NCBI GenBank assembly: GCA_963808545.1
Contig: CAWEGB010000006.1
Location: 186,001 to 250,000, forward strand
Direction of reading: 5' to 3'
DNA: 64,000 nt
From: JACVRW01 sp963808545
GTDB taxonomy: Bacteria > Actinomycetota > Thermoleophilia > Solirubrobacterales > Thermoleophilaceae
Shown: piece by piece, positions 43,428 through 54,061 of the stretch
Layout of the letters: each line of letters opens with the position of its first letter
Numbering within the stretch: the first letter of the stretch is position 1
Made by a program: the position numbers and the translations under genes
The notes under the pieces: generated by a model
Seen by the model: only the letters and a program-made list of their open reading frames with translations
The model's database searches: none
Told to the model about the DNA's origin: nothing

Positions 43428-43839
43428 TCAGCCGGAGTCGTCGAAGTAGACAGGCGGCGGGGGCTCGGGGGCGGGCTCGGGAGGAGGAGCCACGGGCGTC
43501 GGCGCAACCGGCTGCGGGCGGCGGGACGTACTCGGGCTCCACGGGCTCCACGTACTCGGGCTCGGTCTCGACCGGCTCCTCGAGCTCGGGCTCCGGGGCC
43601 ACCACCACCGGGGCGGGGCGCCGCTTCGGCTTCGGCTTGGGCTCACGTCCGAGCGCCGGCAGCTTGCTGGCCTCACCCAGCTCCGGCAGCGGCGCGGGTT
43701 CGACCGTACCGACCACGCGGGCGGGGGGCAGCGAAGGACGAGCGCCGTCGGCCTGGCTGTCGGGACGAGACAGCGCGAACGACCCGACCAGCACCGCAAG
43801 GCAGGCCCCTGCCGCAACCAGGATGCGCGTGTTGATCAT
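43428..43839 (-). pseudogene. Membrane-anchored Pro-rich protein with a frameshift
   Basis: ATG 43839 overlaps the PKD gene stop (ATGA). MINTRILVAAGACLAVLVGS is a signal anchor, followed by acidic/Pro/Val repeats (PEPELEEPVETEPEYVEPVE). Near 43515, in a Pro-codon run, the frame shifts to QPVAPTPVAPPPEPAPEPPP then VYFDDSG-stop. A one-base correction gives about 136 residues. It is probably a periplasmic spacer or binding tail working with its operon neighbours. Confidence 0.6.
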
Positions 43840-45152
43840 TCCGCCGGGCACGTCACGGCGCGGGTGCTGGTGGGAGGCGCGCAGCCGTCCATGCGCTTCC
43901 AGCGCTTGCGCTCTGCCTGGATCTTGAAGCGGGTGTACTTGCCGAGTCGGTCATTTCGCCGGACGAAGATCTCGATCACCGACCCGGCAGGGAAGAAACG
44001 ATGGAAACGGGTCAAACGTACGGGCTTGGGCTTGGTTTTAGAAACCGACTTCGTCATCCGCTTCACGGGACACTTCTTGCCCCGGCACTGAACGAGGATG
44101 CGCGAGCCCTTGGGAGCCCTCACGCCGAGGACTTCGATGCGTGCGCCGGCCATCTCTCGCCAGCCCGCCATCCGGACGACCGGGAACGGCTTGAGCATCT
44201 TCAGGAAGGGCTCGCTGGTGATCGAGGCCGGAGGTGCGGCGCTCTCGTTCACCCCGCCGCTGGGTGTGATCGGCGCGAGCCACTCGGACTTCTTGACGGT
44301 GATGACCTTCGTGGTCCGGGCCGCGATGTTGTCTCCGTCCCTGACCCGCAGGCCCACGGTGTGGGGCCCCGCGGTCGTGAACGCGCCGCGTACACGTGGC
44401 CCGGTCGCGTCGTCGAACTCGCCGTCGCCGTCGAGGTCCCAGTCCTCGTCGGCAATAGGGCCGTCGGGGTCGCTCGACTCGGAGGTCAGGACGACCTGTT
44501 GGCCCACGACCGGAGCAGCGGGGGACACGCTGAACGCCGCAGTCGGCCGCGAGTGGATGCGGATGCTCCGAGCGGGCGCCACGGCGGTGAGACCCCTGCT
44601 GTCGGTCACCGAGAGGCCCAGGGCGTACGTCCCCGGGGCGGTGAAGATCCGGGGGGTCGGCCGGACGGGGGGTCCCAGGACGGTGACGAGATCGGGTCCG
44701 AAGGCCCAGGTGGAGCTCGTGATGGTCTCCCCCGGCGCGGTCGACCAACTCGGCCAGAATCTCACCGTCTGCCCGATGAGGGCCACCGTGGACGCCGTGA
44801 ACTGCACCGACGGCAGTGGGGTGACGGTGATCGTTGCGGTAGCCGTCGCGACAGCACCACGGTCGTCGGTGACCGTCAGGGTGACGGTGAAGGTTCCCAC
44901 CGCGCTGTAGGTATGGGACGCAGACGGCCCGCTGGCGGTGGTGTTGTCGTGGAAGGCCCACGTCTCGGAGGCGATCGCCCTTCCCGGGGGCTCGACCAGG
45001 GAGGTCGCGGTGAAGTTCACCGTCGTGCCCAGGGGAACCGTGGTGCTCGGGGCCGCCGTGATGCTCGTTGTGACAGCGCCAGCGGGAGCGGCCGCCACCA
45101 GGGCGATCGCACCGACGAGAACGGCTATGCAGACGGAGAGCCGGGTCAACAT
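43836..45152 (-). CDS. Secreted PKD-domain protein
   Basis: 438 residues. The signal peptide is MLTRLSVCIAVLVGAIALVA. Three PKD/Ig-like modules follow: about 30-110 (TWAFHDNTTASGPSASHTYS), 112-200 (TWAFGPDLV...FTAPGTYALGLSVTD) and 205-295 (DWDLDGDGEFDDATGPRVRG). A basic C-domain with CRGKKCPVKRMTKSV and paired Cys ends it. PKD modules bind proteins or glycans at the cell surface. It is the first gene of an operon with the Pro-rich protein and pseudokinase, which suggests a surface-sensing set. Confidence 0.85.
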   Translation of the reverse strand: MLTRLSVCIAVLVGAIALVAAAPAGAVTTSITAAPSTTVPLGTTVNFTATSLVEPPGRAIASETWAFHDNTTASGPSASHTYSAVGTFTVTLTVTDDRGAVATATATITVTPLPSVQFTASTVALIGQTVRFWPSWSTAPGETITSSTWAFGPDLVTVLGPPVRPTPRIFTAPGTYALGLSVTDSRGLTAVAPARSIRIHSRPTAAFSVSPAAPVVGQQVVLTSESSDPDGPIADEDWDLDGDGEFDDATGPRVRGAFTTAGPHTVGLRVRDGDNIAARTTKVITVKKSEWLAPITPSGGVNESAAPPASITSEPFLKMLKPFPVVRMAGWREMAGARIEVLGVRAPKGSRILVQCRGKKCPVKRMTKSVSKTKPKPVRLTRFHRFFPAGSVIEIFVRRNDRLGKYTRFKIQAERKRWKRMDGCAPPTSTRAVTCPAE

Positions 45153-45266
45153 AAGAAGAACGGGCCGGCGCCCCCGCCACTTGCGTTCTTCTAGAACATT
45201 CGTCCAGACCCCGCAAATTGCGCGCTTTTCGTACGTTCGCGCGGGCGGACGTGATTCTGCGGACGC

Positions 45267-45404
45267 TCAGTCGCCCAGCGCGCGGTCCAGAGTTCCCGAG
45301 CTGCCGGCCGGCGGGGTCGATCTGCTCGGCGTAGAGGCCGAGGTGGCGGAGCGCAGGTCGCCGATCAACCCGTGCTGGGCGATCGCCGGCGTCCGGTCGC
45401 TCAT
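45267..45404 (-). pseudogene. Deletion scar of a second GH15 gene
   Basis: ATG 45404 gives MSDRTPAIAQHGLIGDLRSA, a GH15 N-terminus. Directly after, in another frame, comes RHLGLYAEQIDPAGRQLGNS, a GH15 C-terminal segment (compare LGLYAEEFDTSTGRHLGNFP at 21191-23137). More than 500 codons between them are gone. Confidence 0.55.
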
Positions 45405-45466
45405 TCGCCGAAGAGAACGAGGACGCGGTCGGCCGGGCGGCCCCGTTCACGGGCAGAGTCGGTCAT
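45401..45466 (-). pseudogene. N-terminal remnant of a second zwf
   Basis: MTDSARERGRPADRVLVLFG then E-stop. PADRVLVLFG is how many glucose-6-phosphate dehydrogenases begin before ATGDLA. Its stop overlaps the GH15 remnant start (ATGA). Confidence 0.4.
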
Positions 45467-45505
45467 GCCCGAACTGTAGGTACGGGCGACTCGGACCCGG
45501 CTCGG

Positions 45506-45883
45506 CTAGCGCTCGGCCTCGCCGCCCTGCGCCCGCCGGGCCGCGGCGGCGGAGTCCCTCTGGTCGGGCTCCTCGCCGTCCGGCACGTCCGGCCCGCCGT
45601 CGGTCACCGCGTCGGCGCTGTCGCCGGCACTGAGGTCCACGCCGCTCTCGGTGGCCGGCTCGTCGGAGCCGGTCGTCTCACCCAGCACCGAGCTGCCGAG
45701 CTCCGGGTCCTCGTCCAGCATCTCCCGCGGAGCGTCCGATCCGCCCTCCTCGGCGGGCACGATCCCCTCATCCGCGGTCTCCGCCCACTCACCCTTCTCG
45801 CGGGCCTCGGTCTCGTCCGGCGTGGTTCCGCCTCGCTGCTCGCTCGGCTTGGGGGCGTTCTGCTCGTCCTCGGGCCCAGGCAT
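45506..45883 (-). CDS. Acidic, disordered protein
   Basis: 125 residues, over a quarter Asp/Glu, with no hydrophobic core (GTTPDETEAREKGEWAETAD and similar). No signal peptide or domain is seen. It is divergent from the CO dehydrogenase operon, 45 bp away, so the two share a promoter region. The function is unknown. Confidence 0.65.
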   Translation of the reverse strand: MPGPEDEQNAPKPSEQRGGTTPDETEAREKGEWAETADEGIVPAEEGGSDAPREMLDEDPELGSSVLGETTGSDEPATESGVDLSAGDSADAVTDGGPDVPDGEEPDQRDSAAAARRAQGGEAER

Positions 45884-45928
45884 TCATCCGCCTCACTGTC
45901 GGGGTGACCTTGCGATACTAGTTCGACC

Positions 45929-46825
45929 GTGATCCGGGGGAATCTCGCTCGCCGTGCCGACACGCTGATCGAGGCGCGCGAGCCGTTCGTCGCAGCCACC
46001 GTCATCCGCGCCATGCGCCCGACGAGCGTGCGCGCCGGCGACTCCGCGCTGGTGGGCGCGGACGGCGTCATCGAGGGGTTCGTGGGCGGCGCGTGCGCGG
46101 AATCGTCGGTGCGCCTGCACGCGCTGCGCGTGCTCGAGACCGGGGAGCCGTTGCTGCTGCGGATCCTGCCCGGCGAGGTGGATGAGGAGACGGTCGCGGG
46201 GGAGGGCGCCGTGACGGTCAAGAATCCCTGCCTCAGCGGAGGCGCGCTGGAGATCTTCCTCGAGCCGCACCTGCCCGCCGCCCACGTGCTGGTCATGGGC
46301 GAGACGCCGGTGGCCACCGCGCTGATGCGTCAGGGCGGCGCGCTCGGCTTCGCGATGGTCAGCGGCGCCGAGCGCGACGTGCCGGAGCCGGGTGACGCCG
46401 CGCTGATCGTGGCCTCGCACGGCCACGACGAGGACCACGTGCTGGCGGCTGCGCTGCGCCTCGGCGTCCCCTTCGTCGGGCTGGTGGCCAGCCCGAGACG
46501 CGGCTCCGCGGTGCGCGCCGCCCTCGACGTGCCGGAAGAGCTACGGGCGCGGCTCCACACCCCGGCCGGCCTCGACATCGGCGCCCGGACGCCCGCCGAG
46601 ATCGCGCTGTCGATCTTCGCGCAGATCGTGGCCGAGAGCCGGTCGACCGAGCTGACCCCGGCACTCGCCTCCCACGCGACGGTCATCGACCCCGTGTGCG
46701 GGATGGAGGTCGTTGCCGCCGAGGGCGCCATCGCGTTCGAGCACGAGGGGCGGCGGTTCTTCTTCTGCAGCAGCGGGTGCCGCGACGCCTTCGCAGCGGA
46801 CCCCGCGCGCCATGCCGCGGTCTGA
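45929..46825 (+). CDS. XdhC/CoxI-family cofactor protein fused to a YHS domain
   Basis: 298 residues. Residues 1-90 are the XdhC N-domain (EPFVAATVIRAMRPTSVRAG, GVIEGFVGGACAESSV). About 115-225 form the Rossmann-like XdhC C-domain (HVLVMGETPVATALMRQGG, GVPFVGLVASPRRG, GLDIGARTPAEIALSIFAQI). About 250-298 are a YHS/TRASH metal-binding module (VIDPVCGMEV...RRFFFCSSGCRDAFAADP). XdhC proteins carry or sulfurate molybdenum cofactor for CoxL-type enzymes; the YHS part could bind copper for the Cu-Mo site (inference). GATACT lies about 11 bases before the GTG, suggesting a leaderless start of the cox operon. Confidence 0.88.
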   Translation: MIRGNLARRADTLIEAREPFVAATVIRAMRPTSVRAGDSALVGADGVIEGFVGGACAESSVRLHALRVLETGEPLLLRILPGEVDEETVAGEGAVTVKNPCLSGGALEIFLEPHLPAAHVLVMGETPVATALMRQGGALGFAMVSGAERDVPEPGDAALIVASHGHDEDHVLAAALRLGVPFVGLVASPRRGSAVRAALDVPEELRARLHTPAGLDIGARTPAEIALSIFAQIVAESRSTELTPALASHATVIDPVCGMEVVAAEGAIAFEHEGRRFFFCSSGCRDAFAADPARHAAV

Positions 46826-46831
46826 GCGGTT

Positions 46832-47425
46832 GTGTCCTTCGTAGCCGGTCTGGTGCTGGCCGCCGGCGGATCGCGCCGGCTGGGAAGACCGAAGCAGCTG
46901 CTGCCCTTCGGGGAGGCCACGCTGCTCGATCACACGGTCGGCTCGGCGCGCGACTGCGGCTTCGACCAGTTGATCGTGGCCCTCGGGGGCTCAGCCGAAG
47001 ACGTGCGTACGACGGTCGACCTCTCGGGGACCGACGTGGTGGTCAACGACAGCTTCGGCGACGGCTGCTCGTCCTCGATCGCGGCGGCCGTGGGCTCGGT
47101 CGACGAGCGTGCCGAGGCGCTGGTGCTGCTGCTGGGCGACCAGCCCGGGGTGACCTCCGCGACGGTGCGGGCGCTGCTCGCCGGCCGCGGCGAGGCCGAG
47201 CTTGCGGTGTGTCGGTACGACGACGGCCGCGGCCACCCCTTCGCGTTCGGGCGGGAGACCTTCGGCCGGCTGGCCGGGCTTCACGGCGACAAGGCGGTGT
47301 GGAAGCTCCTCGACCGCGCCGGTGACTCCGTGGCCGAGGTCGCGATTCCCGGCCCGGTCCCGCTGGACGTGGACACCTGGGAGGACTACGAGGCCGTGCT
47401 CTCGAGCACCGGGGTCCGCGGCTGA
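46832..47425 (+). CDS. mocA: MocA-like molybdenum cofactor cytidylyltransferase
   Basis: 197 residues from a GTG 6 bases after the XdhC gene. AGLVLAAGGSRRLGRPKQLLPFGEATLLDHTV is the nucleotide-binding loop of MobA/MocA transferases. GDGCSSSIAAAV and LLLGDQPGVTSATV (GDQP) are diagnostic, and GHPFAFGRETF completes the active site. It would convert Mo-molybdopterin to the cytosine dinucleotide form needed by CO dehydrogenase. It is coupled to XdhC and the zinc ribbon. Confidence 0.9.
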   Translation: MSFVAGLVLAAGGSRRLGRPKQLLPFGEATLLDHTVGSARDCGFDQLIVALGGSAEDVRTTVDLSGTDVVVNDSFGDGCSSSIAAAVGSVDERAEALVLLLGDQPGVTSATVRALLAGRGEAELAVCRYDDGRGHPFAFGRETFGRLAGLHGDKAVWKLLDRAGDSVAEVAIPGPVPLDVDTWEDYEAVLSSTGVRG

Positions 47426-47426
47426 C

Positions 47427-47669
47427 ATGGCGAGCGTCACGATGCGCCAGATCCGCGAGGGCGAGGTGCCGTTCGACGGCGGCACCGCCGTCCAGGAGGA
47501 CCCGGACCGGCCCGCCTTCCGCGGCAACGGACCGGACGACTACGTGTGCGTGAAGTGCGGCAACGTGCTGGCCGAGGCGATGCACCCCGTGCAGATGACC
47601 AAGAAGGTCAGGGTCCGCTGTGGAGTCTGCTCGACCGTCAACGTGGCCGTGACGGAGGAGGTGGAGTAA
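47427..47669 (+). CDS. Small zinc-ribbon protein of the cox operon
   Basis: 80 residues, one base after the MocA stop. The N-terminal half is polar; the C-terminal half has YVCVKCGNVLAEAMHPVQMT then KKVRVRCGVCSTVN, two CxxC pairs of a zinc ribbon. It may bind metal or a partner in cofactor assembly. No family function is known. Confidence 0.75.
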   Translation: MASVTMRQIREGEVPFDGGTAVQEDPDRPAFRGNGPDDYVCVKCGNVLAEAMHPVQMTKKVRVRCGVCSTVNVAVTEEVE

Positions 47670-47711
47670 GGTCACCGCCCAGGTCGTGGGTAAGGGAGGA
47701 AAGCGCTGACG

Positions 47712-47960
47712 ATGGCCGCTTCGGAATGGCCGGTGGGTCTTGCCATCGGCATCGTCGTGATCCTGGTGGCCGCGGTCATCCTGATCGTGATCGTGGCGCT
47801 GGCGATGAGGATCGCCAGGCAGGCCAAGACCGCTGAGGACGCGGTCGAGGTCATCCGCCGGCAGACGGCCGAGCTCGACGGCGTCGCGCGGATCAACGAC
47901 TCCGGCGTGCGCGTCCTGCACGCGGCGCGGGCGCTGCGAAAGGTGGCGGTGGGCAAATGA
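47712..47960 (+). CDS. Cox-associated single-pass membrane protein 1
   Basis: 82 residues. One TM helix (VGLAIGIVVILVAAVILIVIV, about 8-31) is followed by a helical cytoplasmic tail (RIARQAKTAEDAVEVIRRQTAEL, then INDSGVRVLHAARALRKVAV). AAGGGAGGAAAG precedes the ATG. Its stop overlaps the next start (ATGA). First of five such genes in a row; no homologue known to me. Confidence 0.7.
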   Translation: MAASEWPVGLAIGIVVILVAAVILIVIVALAMRIARQAKTAEDAVEVIRRQTAELDGVARINDSGVRVLHAARALRKVAVGK

Positions 47961-48244
47961 CGCTGCTGGCGGTCTCGTCGGACACCTACTGGACGATCGC
48001 TCTGGTGGTCGGCTTGGCCGCGGCGCTGATCGTGGTGGTCCTGCTCGTGCTGCTGCTGCAGAACCTCGCCCGTATCCAGGGCTCCGTCGAGGGCCTCCTC
48101 GAGGTGGCCGGCAAGGTCGGCGCCAACACCGCGAACATCCCTCAGCTCGAGGCCACCGCGCCGGTGCTGGCGCTGATCGTCGACGAAGCGGTGGTCCAGG
48201 ACGGGTACATGAACGCGCTGACCGACGGGTACGGCGAGTCGTGA
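47957..48244 (+). CDS. Cox-associated single-pass membrane protein 2
   Basis: 95 residues. The TM helix (WTIALVVGLAAALIVVVLLVLLLQ, about 11-34) is followed by an amphipathic helix (NLARIQGSVEGLLEVAGKVG), then QLEATAPVLALIVDEAVVQD and an acidic tail. It overlaps both neighbours by ATGA/GTGA. It shares the plan of the other four but has no clear sequence identity with them. Confidence 0.7.
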   Translation: MTLLAVSSDTYWTIALVVGLAAALIVVVLLVLLLQNLARIQGSVEGLLEVAGKVGANTANIPQLEATAPVLALIVDEAVVQDGYMNALTDGYGES

Positions 48245-48501
48245 TCGTCCTGAGCGTCCTGCTGGCGGTGGTGGTGATCGTGGTGCTCGCGCTCGCGCTG
48301 ATCGAGATCCGCAGGCGCCTGACCGTGATCTCGGAGGGCCTCGCCGACCTTGGCTCCGCCCTGGAGGGCGTCGAGGCCCAGCACCTGCGCCCGCTGGAGG
48401 CCGCGGTCAAGGCGATCAACGCTCAGTTCGACGTCATCCTCGGCGCGCTGCCGGGGATTGCCCGCAAGGCTTCAATCGTCGCCGAGAGGAGACCGCGATG
48501 A
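48241..48501 (+). CDS. Cox-associated single-pass membrane protein 3
   Basis: 86 residues from a GTG. The TM helix VLSVLLAVVVIVVLALALIEI (3-23) is right at the N-terminus. A coiled-coil-like tail (RRLTVISEGLADLGSALEGV, then HLRPLEAAVKAINAQFDVIL) resembles DUF948-type membrane coiled-coil proteins. Four-base overlaps on both sides. Confidence 0.7.
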   Translation: MIVLSVLLAVVVIVVLALALIEIRRRLTVISEGLADLGSALEGVEAQHLRPLEAAVKAINAQFDVILGALPGIARKASIVAERRPR

Positions 48502-48770
48502 CCCTCTGGTGGATCGGGAACATCGTGCTGCTGCTGGTGATCCTGCCGGTCGTCGTGTATCTGCTGCGCGGGGTGCTCGACGCGGCCAGGAGCATCGTCC
48601 CGCCGGTGCAGAAGATCGCCACCGTGGCCGCCGCCGGTTCGAAGGATCTCGACGCCGCTTCGCTGCTGTTGACCACGCAGGACCAGGTCGAGCGGACGGT
48701 CGCCGGCCTGGCCGACTACGGCGGCTCGCTCGACGTGATCCTCGATGACGAAGAGGAGGAGCGGGCATGA
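48498..48770 (+). CDS. Cox-associated single-pass membrane protein 4
   Basis: 90 residues. The TM helix WWIGNIVLLLVILPVVVYLL (4-23) is followed by helices RGVLDAARSIVPPVQKIATV and AASLLLTTQDQVERTVAGLA, and a very acidic end (DVILDDEEEERA). Four-base overlaps with both neighbours. Function is unknown. Confidence 0.7.
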   Translation: MTLWWIGNIVLLLVILPVVVYLLRGVLDAARSIVPPVQKIATVAAAGSKDLDAASLLLTTQDQVERTVAGLADYGGSLDVILDDEEEERA

Positions 48771-49390
48771 CCGTCCTGGCCGTGGCCGCGCCCGCGGTGG
48801 TGATGATCCTCGCGGTCCTGCTGATCGTCCTCGCCCTCGTCTTCTTCCTCGTGTCGACGATCCTGGAGCTCCGGAAGATCACCGCCGGGCTCGACGAGGT
48901 GATCGCGAACGTCGGCGAGATCGTGGAGAAGAGCGCGCCGGTCAACGACGTGGTCAACTCGATCAACGGGCAGCTCGACGCGGGCGTCGACCTGCTCGAG
49001 GGCCTGCTCGTCAAGAAGGCCGGCATGAGGGACGCCATGGGCCTCATCGAAGGCCTCTACCCCGGCGCCGCCGCGGCGGGGCTGCGCAACTTCCCCGACA
49101 GCGCCGATGTGGACGCCCCGCGGATCGGAGAGGTCTATACCAAGGGCACGCTCACCCTCGCGCGGCTCGGCCGCGAGGCGCCGATCGCGGCCCTCAGCCC
49201 GGCGGGCGCGGTGCTGCGCAACGTGGAGGGCGGCAGCCTCGCGGCACGCGAGCTGTACCCCGATGTCCGGCACACGAGTCCGGAGAAGCTGCCGACCTCG
49301 CCGGTCATCGGCGCCGACTCACCCGAGCAGTACGAGCGACGCGACGACATCGGGGCGCCCCGCAAGCGCCTCCCGGCCAAGCCTTCCTGA
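48767..49390 (+). CDS. Cox-associated single-pass membrane protein 5 (with soluble domain)
   Basis: 207 residues, the largest of the five. The TM helix AVVMILAVLLIVLALVFFLVST (about 10-31) is followed by a coiled coil (ILELRKITAGLDEVIANVGE, then IVEKSAPVNDVVNSINGQLD). A soluble region of about 110 residues follows (LLVKKAGMRDAMGLIEGLYP to HTSPEKLPTSPVIGADSPEQ). It lies 15 bp before coxM. The position directly before the structural genes suggests a role in anchoring or assembling CO dehydrogenase at the membrane, but this is inference. Confidence 0.7.
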   Translation: MTVLAVAAPAVVMILAVLLIVLALVFFLVSTILELRKITAGLDEVIANVGEIVEKSAPVNDVVNSINGQLDAGVDLLEGLLVKKAGMRDAMGLIEGLYPGAAAAGLRNFPDSADVDAPRIGEVYTKGTLTLARLGREAPIAALSPAGAVLRNVEGGSLAARELYPDVRHTSPEKLPTSPVIGADSPEQYERRDDIGAPRKRLPAKPS

Positions 49391-49405
49391 TCGGAGAGGA
49401 GAACC

Positions 49406-50281
49406 TTGCAGACCCCTGCGCCATTCGAGTACGAGCGTGCCACCAGCGTCGACGGCGCAATCGCCGCGTTGGAGCGGCTCGGCTCCGAGGCGCGCATCAT
49501 CGCCGGCGGGCACAGCCTGCTGCCGATGATGAAGCTGCGGCTGGCCACCCCCGAGCACCTGATCGACATCAACGATCTGGAGGAGCTCGCCTACATACGC
49601 GAGCAGGACGGCGAGATCAGGATCGGCGCGCTCACCAGACATGTGGACCTGCTGAAGTCGGATCTGCTGGCGCGCCACTATCCCGTCTTTCGCGATGCCG
49701 AGACCGTGATCGCCGACCCGGTGGTGCGCAACCGCGGCACCATCGGCGGCTCACTTTGCCAGGCGGACGCGGCCGAGGACCTCTCGGCGGTGTGCTCGGC
49801 GGTCCGGGCGCAGGTCGTGATCCGCGGCACCGGAGGCGAGCGCGTGGTGAGCATGGAGGACTTCCACGTGGGGCCCTACATGACCGCCGTCGGCGAGGGC
49901 GAGCTGCTCACCGAGGTACGCCTGGCGCTTCGCCCGGGCGCCGGCAGCGCGCACGAGAAGGTGGAGCGCCGCGCGGGAGACTGGGCCATCGCCGCGGCCT
50001 CGGCGGCGGTGTGGATCGACGGCGGCGCGATCGCCGACGCCGGCATCGCCCTCAGCGCGGTGGGGATCACCACCATCCATCTCACGCGCGCCGAGGAGCT
50101 CCTGCGCGGCAGGCCGCCGTCCGAGGAGCTGTTCGCGGAGGCGGGCGAGATCGCCTCCGAGGACTGCTCGCCGAGCGCCGACGGCCGCGGGCCGATCGAC
50201 TACAAGCGCCATCTCGCCGGCGTGCTCACCCAACGCGCGCTGCGCCGGTCGACCGAGCGCGCCCTGCAGCAGGAGGCCTGA
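49406..50281 (+). CDS. coxM: Aerobic CO dehydrogenase FAD subunit
   Basis: 291 residues from a TTG with GGAGAGGAG upstream. FAD-binding motifs are ARIIAGGHSLLPMMKLRL (AGGHS at 33-37) and NRGTIGGSLCQADAAED (TIGGS at 112-116), as in CoxM/XdhB. It passes electrons from the [2Fe-2S] subunit to the quinone pool. The strict operon order M-S-L supports the call. Confidence 0.93.
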   Translation: MQTPAPFEYERATSVDGAIAALERLGSEARIIAGGHSLLPMMKLRLATPEHLIDINDLEELAYIREQDGEIRIGALTRHVDLLKSDLLARHYPVFRDAETVIADPVVRNRGTIGGSLCQADAAEDLSAVCSAVRAQVVIRGTGGERVVSMEDFHVGPYMTAVGEGELLTEVRLALRPGAGSAHEKVERRAGDWAIAAASAAVWIDGGAIADAGIALSAVGITTIHLTRAEELLRGRPPSEELFAEAGEIASEDCSPSADGRGPIDYKRHLAGVLTQRALRRSTERALQQEA

Positions 50282-50283
50282 TC

Positions 50284-50778
50284 ATGGAGCTCGCGTTGAC
50301 GGTCAACGGGGAGCGGGTCGCTCGCGAGGTCGAGCCTCGCCGGCTGCTCGTGCACTTCCTGCGCGAGGACCTCGACCTCACGGGCACCCACTGGGGCTGT
50401 GACACCTCGAACTGTGGCGCGTGCGTGGTGCTGATGGACGGCGAGCCGGTCAAGTCGTGCACGATCCTGGCGGCGATGTGCGAGGGCCACGAGATCCGCA
50501 CGGTCGAGTCGCTGGAGACCGACGGCGAGCTGGACCCGGTCCAGCAGGGTTTCTACGAGCACCACGCGCTGCAGTGCGGCTTCTGCACGCCGGGCATGCT
50601 GATGACCGCCCGCGCGCTGCTCGACGAGAACCCGGATCCCAGCGACCACGAGATCCGCACCGCGATCTCGGGCGCGATCTGCCGCTGCACCGGATACAAG
50701 AACATCGTCAGCGCCGTCCGCTGGGCGGCCGATCAAGAGAGAGAGTCCGTGGGGAGCGCGGACTCTCGGGAGGCGTGA
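50284..50778 (+). CDS. coxS: Aerobic CO dehydrogenase [2Fe-2S] subunit
   Basis: 164 residues. The proximal ferredoxin cluster uses C39, C44, C47 and C59 (HWGCDTSNCGACV...KSC). The distal four-helix cluster uses C98, C101, C133 and C135 (QCGFCTPGM, ICRCTGY). These are the two [2Fe-2S] sites that link the molybdenum centre of CoxL to the FAD of CoxM. It lies two bases from each neighbour. Confidence 0.95.
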   Translation: MELALTVNGERVAREVEPRRLLVHFLREDLDLTGTHWGCDTSNCGACVVLMDGEPVKSCTILAAMCEGHEIRTVESLETDGELDPVQQGFYEHHALQCGFCTPGMLMTARALLDENPDPSDHEIRTAISGAICRCTGYKNIVSAVRWAADQERESVGSADSREA

Positions 50779-50780
50779 GC

Positions 50781-53161
<2,381 letters not shown>

Positions 53162-53165
<4 letters not shown>

Positions 53166-54061
53166 CGTCCGCCGGTGAGCTCCACCGGCTCGCGCCCGAC
53201 GTCGAGACGCTGGCCCAGCGCCTCGGGGCGGTGGACTACCTGGTCGATGAGGGGCTGGCGACGTCGATGTTCCTCAGCCTGCGCCTGCCCCAGCCGCTGC
53301 TGCTCGAGGGGGAGGCGGGGGTCGGCAAGACCGAGGCGGCCAAGTCGCTGGCCGCCGTGCTCGACACGCCGCTGATCCGCCTGCAGTGCTACGAGGGGAT
53401 CGACGCCGCGGAGGCGCTCTACGAGTGGAACTACCCGCGGCAGCTGCTGAGCATCCGGCTGGCCGAGGCCGGCGGCGAGACCCTTCGCGAGGAGGACCTG
53501 TTCGGCCCTGACTACCTCATCCGGCGCCCGCTGCTGCGCGCGCTCGAGCATCCCGGCCCGCGGCCCGCGGTGCTGCTGATCGACGAGATCGATCGCGCCG
53601 ACGACGACTTCGAGGCCTTCCTGCTCGAGCTGCTGGCCGAGGCCCGCGTGACGATCCCGGAGCTCGGGCCGGTGGTGGCCACCCATCCGCCGATCATCGT
53701 CCTGACGTCGAACCGCACCCGTGACCTGCACGACGCCGTGAAGCGCCGCTGCCTGTACCACTGGATCGACTACCCGAACCCCCAGCGCGAGGTGGACATC
53801 ATCCGCCGCCGCGTGGTGGGCTCCTCGGAGACGCTGGCCGTCCACGTGGCGGACGCGGTCTCGCGTATGCGCGACAGCGACGTGCAGAAGCCGCCGGGGA
53901 TCGCCGAGGCCATCGACTGGCTGGCGGCCCTGAAGGTGCTCGGGATCGAGCGGCTCGATGCGGCAGCCGTGGACCTCACGCTCGGGTCGGTGCTCAAGTA
54001 CGAGGAGGACCAGGAGGTGATCCGCGCGGCCGGCCTGGACGAGCTCGTGCAGCCTCGATGA
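53162..54061 (+). CDS. coxD: CoxD-type MoxR AAA+ ATPase
   Basis: 299 residues. Walker A GEAGVGKTEAAKSL, Walker B AVLLIDEIDRADDDF, sensor 1 IIVLTSNRTRDL and the arginine region AVKRRCLYHWIDYPNP match MoxR-type ATPases. In CO oxidisers CoxD is needed to build the copper-sulfur part of the active site. It is coupled to coxL and coxE by four-base overlaps. Confidence 0.95.
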
